DNA of 37,783 bases, taken from assembly GCA_002706265.1 (NCBI GenBank), contig PAKU01000005.1:1-37783 (forward strand), written 5' to 3'. Each line of letters opens with the position of its first letter. The stretch's first letter is position 1. The notes below the pieces were generated by a model. The model was not told the DNA's origin, searched no databases, and saw only the letters and a list, made by a program, of their open reading frames with translations. A program made the translations under genes and the position numbers. This document shows, one piece after another, positions 32,257 to 37,783 of the stretch. Source of the stretch: Polycyclovorans sp. (GTDB taxonomy: Bacteria; Pseudomonadota; Gammaproteobacteria; Nevskiales; Nevskiaceae).

Positions 32257-34067
32257 TCGGAGGCTGAAAGTTGCTGGATGCGCTGGGCGACGATTTCCCG
32301 CGCGAGCGGGTATTCCATCTTGCCGTTGTCCTTGCGCGGAATCTTGTCCACCACGAACAGGTGGCGGGGCTTCTTGTAGTTGGCCAGGCGTGCGGCACAT
32401 TGATGGGCGATGTCATCCAGCGAACCACTTTGGCCCGGATGAAACGCCACCAGCGCGGCAATGACCTGACCGTAGCGAGGGTCGGACACGCCCACCACGA
32501 CGCAGTCGGAGACTCCGGGCTGGTCGTGAATGACGTTCTCGACCTCTTCCGGGAACACCTTTTCGCCCCCGGTATTGATCACGCCGGAGCCGCGGCCGAG
32601 CAGGGTCAGCGCGCCATCGGCTTCCACCGTGCAGACGTCGCCAAACATCGAGTACCGCACGCCCTTGATGGTGCGAAAGGTCTTGGCGGTCTTGGCCTCG
32701 TCGCGCCAGTAGCCGCGCGGGATCAGGCCACTGATCGCGAGCTGGCCACTGACGCCGGAGCCGGGCACAACCTCGCGGTCCTGCTCGTCGAACACTTTCA
32801 TGTGCGACGACAGACGAAAGCGCATGGGCTTGATCTCGCCCTCCTGCGCGGTGATCGGTTCCGAGCGGCCCAGACCTTCGGAGGCACCTAGCGAGTCGAC
32901 GATGATGAGCTGCGGAATCTTCTTCAGCAGCCCCTGCTTGACCTTGGGCGACCAGACCACCCCGGAGCTGTTCATCATCAGCATCGACGAGGTGTCGTAG
33001 GAGTGGCGCTCCAGTTCTTCCAGCAGCGGCACCGCAAACGCGTCGCCGACGATGATGAGGGTGCAGACCTTCTCGCGTTCGACGGTGCGCCAGACCTCGG
33101 CCGCGTCGAACTTGGCGCCCTCGAGAAAGATCACCGCGTCGCCGCCGGTGAGCGTGTTCAAGGTGGTGAGCCAGCCAGTGCCGTGCATCAGTGGGCAGGC
33201 CACCAGCGTCGGGTTCGGGAAGCGACGCATCAACCGGGCTTTCTTGGCGGCCACGTCCAGCGGCCCGCTGGCGCGCTCGCGGAACGAGCGCTCGGCGTAT
33301 CGGCCCAGCGCCTCGCGTACCGGTTGGCGTGCGATCAGCCAGCGGAACACCGGCGATTGCATGAAGCGCGAGATCGCGTTCTCGTGCCCCGTACGCGACC
33401 GGAACATGGACGCCGGCGCGCGTGGCAGACGCTCGATGATGCCGCGCACCATCGGCCCCAGCAGGCGGTGCATTTCGCGGTACACCGTGGTGTCCCACAT
33501 GACGCCCTTGGGAAAGCCGGTGGTGCCGCCGGTGTAGAGCAGGAACAACAGGTCATCGTTGTTCGGCGCGGCCCAGGCCAGATTGGGCGGCGCAGCGCTG
33601 TGGTGCGCCAGGCAGGCCGCGTAGGCCATGCGTCCGGCGGGCAGCGCGGCCTGCGCCTCGGGGCCAATGACGACGACGAGTTTGAGGTGCGGACACTGCG
33701 CGGCGATCGGCTCGAAGACCGGCAGGAACTCCGCGTTGATCACCAGTACGGCGGCGCCCGAGTCTTCGAGCAGGTACTGCAACTCTTCGGACCGGTACTT
33801 GTAATTGACGTTGCAGGGCACCAGCGCCAGCTTCATCGCCGCCAGGTAGCTCTCCACGTAGGCCGGCGAGTTGCGTTCCATCACCGCGACGCGATCGCCG
33901 CGCTGCAGGGTGGCCGCGTCGAGCAGGGCATTGGCAATGCGGTTGGTGCGTTCGTCCACCTGCCGCCAGCTCAAGCGTTGCTGGCCCTGAATCAGGCAGG
34001 GATGGTCCGGGATCGCTTTTGCGGTGGCGGTGAATTTCACCGCCATGTGCAGGTTCTGTTCGGGCAT
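32253..34067 (-). CDS. Acyl-CoA synthetase (AMP-binding, ANL superfamily)
   Basis: A 604-residue AMP-forming acyl-CoA synthetase. The phosphate-binding loop LLYTGGTTGFPKG is at about 166-178. The mobile C-terminal domain has GVINTGGEKVFPEEVE and ends with RKDNGKMEY, whose Lys is the expected adenylation residue. There is an extra segment of about 80 residues after the P-loop (to PTLVACPLMHGTGW) found in a subset of FadD-like enzymes. It would convert a carboxylic acid to acyl-AMP and then acyl-CoA. ATG 34067 is chosen over an in-frame start at 34184 that would lie inside the thioesterase gene. It is distinct from the synthetase at 34710. Confidence 0.92.
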   Translation of the reverse strand: MPEQNLHMAVKFTATAKAIPDHPCLIQGQQRLSWRQVDERTNRIANALLDAATLQRGDRVAVMERNSPAYVESYLAAMKLALVPCNVNYKYRSEELQYLLEDSGAAVLVINAEFLPVFEPIAAQCPHLKLVVVIGPEAQAALPAGRMAYAACLAHHSAAPPNLAWAAPNNDDLLFLLYTGGTTGFPKGVMWDTTVYREMHRLLGPMVRGIIERLPRAPASMFRSRTGHENAISRFMQSPVFRWLIARQPVREALGRYAERSFRERASGPLDVAAKKARLMRRFPNPTLVACPLMHGTGWLTTLNTLTGGDAVIFLEGAKFDAAEVWRTVEREKVCTLIIVGDAFAVPLLEELERHSYDTSSMLMMNSSGVVWSPKVKQGLLKKIPQLIIVDSLGASEGLGRSEPITAQEGEIKPMRFRLSSHMKVFDEQDREVVPGSGVSGQLAISGLIPRGYWRDEAKTAKTFRTIKGVRYSMFGDVCTVEADGALTLLGRGSGVINTGGEKVFPEEVENVIHDQPGVSDCVVVGVSDPRYGQVIAALVAFHPGQSGSLDDIAHQCAARLANYKKPRHLFVVDKIPRKDNGKMEYPLAREIVAQRIQQLSASE

Positions 34068-34101
34068 GTTCTGGCTCTGTGAGGGGAATACGGAAATGCG
34101 C

Positions 34102-34584
34102 TCAGGCGCGACGGCGGAACACGCGCAGCACCGCGTGTGCCCTGCAGGCCACGCTGCCGTCATCGGCATAAAGGCGCCCGTCAACGAAGGCGAGGCTGCC
34201 GCCGCGGCGTACGACCTCGCCCTCGCCGATGATCTGGCGCGCCACCATCATCGGGGCCAGGTACTCCACGTTGAGGCTGAGCGTGACCTGGCCCACGGTG
34301 TCCGGATGATTGCTGGTGTGCACCGCCAGGCCCACCACCGCATCGAGCATGTAAGCCAGCACCCCGCCATTGACGGCCACCGTGCCGCCGCCACCGCGAT
34401 GATGGTCCTGTACGTCCAGCACCAGGCGTCCGCGGCCCGCCTCGGCGTCGAGCACGCGCATGCCCATCCACTTGAAAAACGGGGTCTGGTCCCAGGCGCT
34501 GGCGTCTGCCAGAAGCGGGCCCGGCTCGAAGCGCTGGGGCGCGGACGCAAGCTGCGGGCACGGGGAATCGTCAGGGCCAGACAT
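34102..34584 (-). CDS. PaaI-like hot-dog thioesterase
   Basis: A 160-residue single hot-dog protein. The catalytic-loop region is VAVNGGVLAYMLD (about 69-81), with Asn72 where most PaaI proteins have His, and Asp81 as the likely acid. It should hydrolyse a CoA thioester. The start is uncertain: ATG 34584 (MSGPDD) or an in-frame GTG at 34599; neither has a clear ribosome-binding site. It is the first gene of the minus-strand operon running to 27776. The shared operator at 34622-34635 lies 37 bp upstream. Confidence 0.85.
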   Translation of the reverse strand: MSGPDDSPCPQLASAPQRFEPGPLLADASAWDQTPFFKWMGMRVLDAEAGRGRLVLDVQDHHRGGGGTVAVNGGVLAYMLDAVVGLAVHTSNHPDTVGQVTLSLNVEYLAPMMVARQIIGEGEVVRRGGSLAFVDGRLYADDGSVACRAHAVLRVFRRRA

Positions 34585-34621
34585 GGTCGGGTGCCGCACT
34601 TGTCATGAGTTCGTGAGCAAA

Positions 34622-34635
34622 CTAACATCCGTTAG
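34622..34635. promoter_or_regulatory. Putative operator, shared palindrome copy 4
   Basis: CTAACATCCGTTAG, differing from copy 1 at a single centre base. It sits between the divergent thioesterase (34584) and acyl-CoA synthetase (34710). A GATAAT element (34635-34640), a possible -10 box for the plus strand, overlaps its edge; I do not see a matching -35. Confidence 0.7.
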
Positions 34636-34709
34636 ATAATCATCGCAAGCAACCGCGAAGTCTCGGGATTTCGTCAGGTTGCCCTTATCACCCTTGGGAG
34701 GAAAACACC

Positions 34710-36260
34710 GTGTACATCACTCAGACCCTGCGGCGCGCAGTACAGATTCGTGCCACCGGTACCGCCACGATCTGCGGCAATCGCCGCCAGACCTGGGCTC
34801 AGTTCGAGCAGCGTATCGCCCGGCTGGGCGCGGCCCTGAAGTCGCTTGGGGTGGGGCCTGAAGACCGCGTGGCCGTGCTGGCACTGAACAGCGATCGCTA
34901 TGTCGAGTACTTCTACGCGGTGGCCTGGATCGGTGCGGCGGCCAACCCGGTGAACATCCGCCTGGCGCCGCCCGAGATTGCCTACACGCTCGACGACTCC
35001 GCCAGTGCCGTGCTGTTCGTGGACGACACCTTCGCGAAGATGCTGCCGGCGCTGCGTCCGCTGATGAAAACGGTCAAGCACGTCGTGTTCATGGGCGATG
35101 GGGCGCTGCCCGAGGGCTGCCTGTCTTACGAAGCCCTGATTGCCGATCACGCGCCCGTGGCCGACGCCAATGTCGGCGGCGGCGCGCTGGCCGGCCTGTT
35201 CTACACCGGCGGCACCACGGGCAAGTCCAAGGGCGTGATGCTCACGCACGACAACGTGGTGTTCAATGCCCTGAACGTGATTCCGGCGCTGCATTACGAC
35301 GACACCGCCATCTACCTGCACGCGGCGCCGATGTTCCACTTGGCCGACATGGCCAATACCTTCGCCGTGACCATGGCGGGGGGCACCCATGTCGCCATCC
35401 CACGCTTCGACGTGGATGATGTGCTCACCACCGTCGCCCGCGAACGCGTGACCCACACGGTGCTGGTGCCGACGATGATCAACCTGCTGATCAGCTCCGG
35501 CAAGGTCGCCGATCACGATGTGTCCAGCCTGCGGCGCATGCTGTATGGCGCCTCACCCATGCCCGAAGCGGTGCTGCTGCGCGCCATGGCGGCACTGCCC
35601 GGCGTCGGCTTCACTCAGGGCTATGGCCAGACCGAAGCGGCTCCGGTGGTGAGCTTTCTGGAGGCCAAGTTCCACGTTGCCGGCGGCTCCAAGCTCACCA
35701 GCGCAGGGCGCCCCGCCTATGGCGTCGAGGTGGTGGTCATGGACGAGAACGATGTGGAGGCACCGCGCGGCACCGTCGGCGAGATTTGCGCCCGCGGCCT
35801 GAACGTGATGCGCGGCTACTGGGGCATGGAGGAACAGAGCCGGGAAACCCTGCGCAACGGCTGGCTGCACACCGGTGACCTGGGCTACATGGACGAGGAG
35901 GGTTTCATCTTCCTGGTCGACCGCGCCAAGGACATGATCATCAGCGGCGGCGAGAACATCTTCAGCGTCGAGGTGGAAGGGGCCATCTACCAGCATCCGG
36001 CCGTACAGGAATGCGCGGTCATCGGTATTCCCAGCGAGCAATGGGGCGAGGCGGTACTCGCCGTGGTGGTGCCCAAAGATGGTGCCACGGTGACCGGCGA
36101 AGAGATCATCGCCCACTGCCGCACGCTGATCGCCGGCTACAAGGTGCCGCGCAGCGTCGAACTTCGCCAGGAGCCGCTGCCGGTCAGTGGCGCCGGGAAG
36201 ATCCTCAAGACCGACCTGCGCAAGCCGTACTGGGCGGGTCGCAGCAAGTCCGTCAATTGA
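34710..36260 (+). CDS. Acyl-CoA synthetase (AMP-binding, ANL superfamily)
   Basis: A 516-residue AMP-forming acyl-CoA synthetase. The P-loop FYTGGTTGKSKGVM is at about 164-177, GYGQTEAAP follows as the adenine-binding region, and the C-terminal domain has IISGGENIFSVEVE and a late Lys in SGAGKILKTDLR. The protein resembles FadD13-like ligases that act on varied hydrophobic acids. The start is GTG 34710 with GGGAGGAAAAC directly before it. It is 74 bp from the shared operator and heads the short plus-strand unit with the nitroreductase. It would activate the acid released by the esterases or TesB. Confidence 0.93.
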   Translation: MYITQTLRRAVQIRATGTATICGNRRQTWAQFEQRIARLGAALKSLGVGPEDRVAVLALNSDRYVEYFYAVAWIGAAANPVNIRLAPPEIAYTLDDSASAVLFVDDTFAKMLPALRPLMKTVKHVVFMGDGALPEGCLSYEALIADHAPVADANVGGGALAGLFYTGGTTGKSKGVMLTHDNVVFNALNVIPALHYDDTAIYLHAAPMFHLADMANTFAVTMAGGTHVAIPRFDVDDVLTTVARERVTHTVLVPTMINLLISSGKVADHDVSSLRRMLYGASPMPEAVLLRAMAALPGVGFTQGYGQTEAAPVVSFLEAKFHVAGGSKLTSAGRPAYGVEVVVMDENDVEAPRGTVGEICARGLNVMRGYWGMEEQSRETLRNGWLHTGDLGYMDEEGFIFLVDRAKDMIISGGENIFSVEVEGAIYQHPAVQECAVIGIPSEQWGEAVLAVVVPKDGATVTGEEIIAHCRTLIAGYKVPRSVELRQEPLPVSGAGKILKTDLRKPYWAGRSKSVN

Positions 36261-36312
36261 TGGGTGGCCGGCTCCAGCATGCGGCCTGCTGCGCGGTTCA
36301 TCGGGATGCGCC

Positions 36313-37029
36313 ATGAGTGAGACGTTCGCGTCACCCGACGCGCATCCGGTTGATCGCGCCATCGCAAGCCGTCGCTCGGTGCGGGCGTTCACCGACAGGC
36401 CGGTGTCGCGCGAGGCGATCGAGCACGTGTTGCAGATCGCCTCGCGGGCGCCCTCGGGCACCAACACCCAGCCGTGGAAGGTGTACGTGCTGACGGGTGC
36501 CGCACGTGAGGCCCTGAGCCGCGACATTCTCGACGCCTTCGACCAGCCCGACTGGGCGCAGACGCATCGCGATGAGTACGATTACTACCCCACTGAGTGG
36601 AAGTCGCCCTTCATCGACCGGCGCCGCAAGGTGGGCTGGGATCTCTACGGCCTGCTCGGCATCGGCAAGCAGGACAAGCCGGGCATGCACGCGCAGCACG
36701 CGCGCAACTATCGCTTCTTCGATGCGCCGGTGGGCCTGATGTTCACCATCGACCGTATTCTGGGGCGGGGCAGCTGGATGGATTACGGCATGTTCCTGCA
36801 GAACATCATGGTTGCGGCCCGGGGCCACGGGCTGGATACCTGCCCGCAGGCGGCGTTCACACCGTTCCACCGCATCATCGCCCGGCACATCGCCATGCCG
36901 CCGGAAGAGATGCTGGTCTGCGGCATGGCGCTGGGTTATGCCGACGACACGCACATCGCCAATCGCCTGGTGACCGAGCGTGAGCCCGTGGCCGGATTCA
37001 CGCGCTTTATCGAGCAGCCAGTGGTGTGA
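36313..37029 (+). CDS. Nitroreductase-family FMN oxidoreductase
   Basis: A 238-residue flavoprotein of the nitroreductase superfamily. FMN-binding residues are visible in SRRSVRAF (about 19-26) and APSGTNTQPW (46-55), with CPQAAF and VCGMALGYAD later. Members reduce nitro groups, quinones or enones with NAD(P)H; an ene-reductase or steroid/quinone reduction role would fit the locus, but the substrate is unknown. It follows the synthetase by 52 bp. ATG 36313 is chosen because the longer in-frame start at 36187 lies inside the synthetase. The ribosome-binding site is weak. Confidence 0.9.
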   Translation: MSETFASPDAHPVDRAIASRRSVRAFTDRPVSREAIEHVLQIASRAPSGTNTQPWKVYVLTGAAREALSRDILDAFDQPDWAQTHRDEYDYYPTEWKSPFIDRRRKVGWDLYGLLGIGKQDKPGMHAQHARNYRFFDAPVGLMFTIDRILGRGSWMDYGMFLQNIMVAARGHGLDTCPQAAFTPFHRIIARHIAMPPEEMLVCGMALGYADDTHIANRLVTEREPVAGFTRFIEQPVV

Positions 37030-37065
37030 ACGGACGGTGGTAGGCGGCCGGAACGCGTCGTCGGT

Positions 37066-37380
37066 TCAGCTGCAGCGTACCGGCACGCTCCAGGGGTCGA
37101 CCTCCCGTTGCGCGAGGCGGTCGCGAATTTTGCCGTTGACCCTCGCAGACGGAAACCGCTTCGTGAACGCGTGCAGCTCCTGCTGCACGCTTTCGAGCGC
37201 GCCGCAGGCGCAGGTGCCGAGGCCGACAATGCCCTCCAGATTGGCCAGAAATTCGCTGACCTTGCTCTTGTAGCGTTCGGGTGATTGACGCTGATAGTTC
37301 AGCCAGCCGGCGTAATAGGGCGCGATCAGCCCATCGCCGTAGCGCACACACACGCTCAGCCCCTTGGGCCGGAGGTACAC
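37066..37380 (-). CDS. Unknown protein, possibly with a frameshifted start
   Basis: I do not recognise this family. The 104-residue part from ATG 37380 reads like a real protein (YGDGLIAPYYAGWLNYQ, then a CACG pair and DPWSVPVRC). The same frame stays open upstream to the stop at 37549-37551 and also looks protein-like (ALSRGLEIYADPDPAFFRA), but that part has no ATG, GTG or TTG. An ATG pair (37552 and 37546) sits in another frame right at that point. So either a small frameshift broke the N-terminus, or translation begins at the internal Met. It is convergent with the nitroreductase, 36 bp away. Confidence 0.5.
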   Translation of the reverse strand: MYLRPKGLSVCVRYGDGLIAPYYAGWLNYQRQSPERYKSKVSEFLANLEGIVGLGTCACGALESVQQELHAFTKRFPSARVNGKIRDRLAQREVDPWSVPVRCS

Positions 37381-37582
37381 GGGCAGATAGTCCGGCGCTG
37401 TGGACTGCTCCAGTTGGGCGAAGAACGCCTGATCGGCAGGCTGGCCGTGCGTGTCTGCCAGCGCGCGGAAGAATGCCGGGTCGGGGTCGGCATAGATTTC
37501 GAGCCCGCGGCTGAGCGCGAAGCCTCTGAGGCGCGATTGCAGGCATGGTCATGAGTGGACGACGCTGTCGGCCCGCGCGCCG

Positions 37583-37783
37583 CTAGCTTTTTCGCTGGTC
37601 GAACGCCCGGCCGTAGACCATGGCCGCAATGGTGTTGCGAAGGATTTCCGTGGTGCCGCCACCCAGCGAGAAGCCACGCGAGTCGCGCACCATGCGCTCC
37701 AGCGGGAACTCGCGGGTGAAACCGTAATGGCCGTGAATCTGCAGCGCCTCGTTGGTCACCCGCTGCACCATCTCGTTGGCGTA
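37583..37783 (-). CDS. Acyl-CoA dehydrogenase, C-terminus only
   Basis: The last 66 residues of an acyl-CoA dehydrogenase running off the right edge of the window. QIHGHYGFTREFPLERMVRD is the C-terminal FAD-contact region, and the GGGTTEILRN motif carries the usual catalytic Glu, so this is the canonical type. It stops at TAG 37583-37585. It heads toward the unknown gene, 30 bp away, and may form one unit with it. It shows that acyl-CoA catabolic genes continue beyond the window. Confidence 0.92.
   Translation of the reverse strand, partial: YANEMVQRVTNEALQIHGHYGFTREFPLERMVRDSRGFSLGGGTTEILRNTIAAMVYGRAFDQRKS

Noticed and set aside
34600..34640. TTGTCA (34600-34605) as a -35 box for the GATAAT at 34635.
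   Set aside because: The spacing is 29 bp, far from the usual 16-18 bp, so I do not call a full promoter.
37007..37552. A 181-codon frame on the minus strand starting at ATG 37552.
   Set aside because: Its translation is Arg/Ala/Pro-rich shadow sequence, while the frame ending at 37066 looks like genuine protein; only its start position is informative.

Overview
This 37.8 kb window is GC-rich bacterial DNA, almost fully coding, and made up nearly entirely of lipid or hydrocarbon catabolism genes. The gene families, Shine-Dalgarno sites, a Gram-negative-style lipoprotein and the edge of an IS3-type element suggest a proteobacterium. A gammaproteobacterium of the Nevskiales/Solimonadaceae type (hydrocarbon and steroid degraders) is my guess, not something the sequence proves. 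I see no rRNA, tRNA, CRISPR array or transcription factor gene.

Layout. (1) 1-98: the left edge of an IS3-family element (start of OrfA, minus strand). (2) 114-6453, minus strand: HSL-type esterase, SDR, PF10118 protein, Baeyer-Villiger-type flavin monooxygenase (BVMO), SDR, second PF10118 protein. (3) 6813-10172, plus strand, divergent: SDR, esterase and BVMO, a second module of the same kind. (4) 10300-13457, minus strand: unknown lipoprotein, EamA transporter, zinc alcohol dehydrogenase. (5) 13595-27714, plus strand: carboxymuconolactone-decarboxylase-like protein, enoyl-CoA hydratase, citryl-CoA-lyase-like protein, thiolase, cytochrome P450, three acyl-CoA dehydrogenases, SDR plus MaoC hydratase (a split MFE-2 pair), thioesterase, divergent crotonase, a fourth acyl-CoA dehydrogenase and a CaiB/BaiF CoA-transferase. 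(6) 27776-34584, minus strand: thioesterase, acyl-CoA synthetase, MoxR ATPase, VWA protein, TesB thioesterase and alpha/beta hydrolase, several overlapping. (7) 34710-37029, plus strand: second acyl-CoA synthetase and a nitroreductase. (8) 37066-37783, minus strand: an unknown, possibly frameshifted gene and the C-terminus of another acyl-CoA dehydrogenase.

How the parts may work together (inference). P450 and BVMOs would introduce oxygen. BVMO esters would be cleaved by the HSL esterases, and the alcohols oxidised by the SDRs and the zinc alcohol dehydrogenase. The acids would be activated by the acyl-CoA synthetases or the CoA-transferase and shortened by a beta-oxidation set with both crotonase and R-specific (hydratase 2) steps. 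An alicyclic, branched, terpenoid or steroid-like substrate would fit; the sequence does not identify it. The BVMO/esterase/SDR/Zn-ADH/acyl-CoA-synthetase combination parallels the mymA operon of Mycobacterium tuberculosis.

The most notable signals are: a 14-bp palindrome (CTAACA-N2-YGTTAG type) at three divergent promoter regions and, degenerate, at an internal start, implying one unseen regulator for the whole locus; two PF10118 'metal-dependent hydrolases' whose conserved Glu/His pattern is that of a diiron carboxylate four-helix bundle; a crotonase and a citryl-CoA-lyase-like enzyme that lack canonical catalytic acids; and a MoxR/VWA maturation pair embedded in an acyl-CoA operon.
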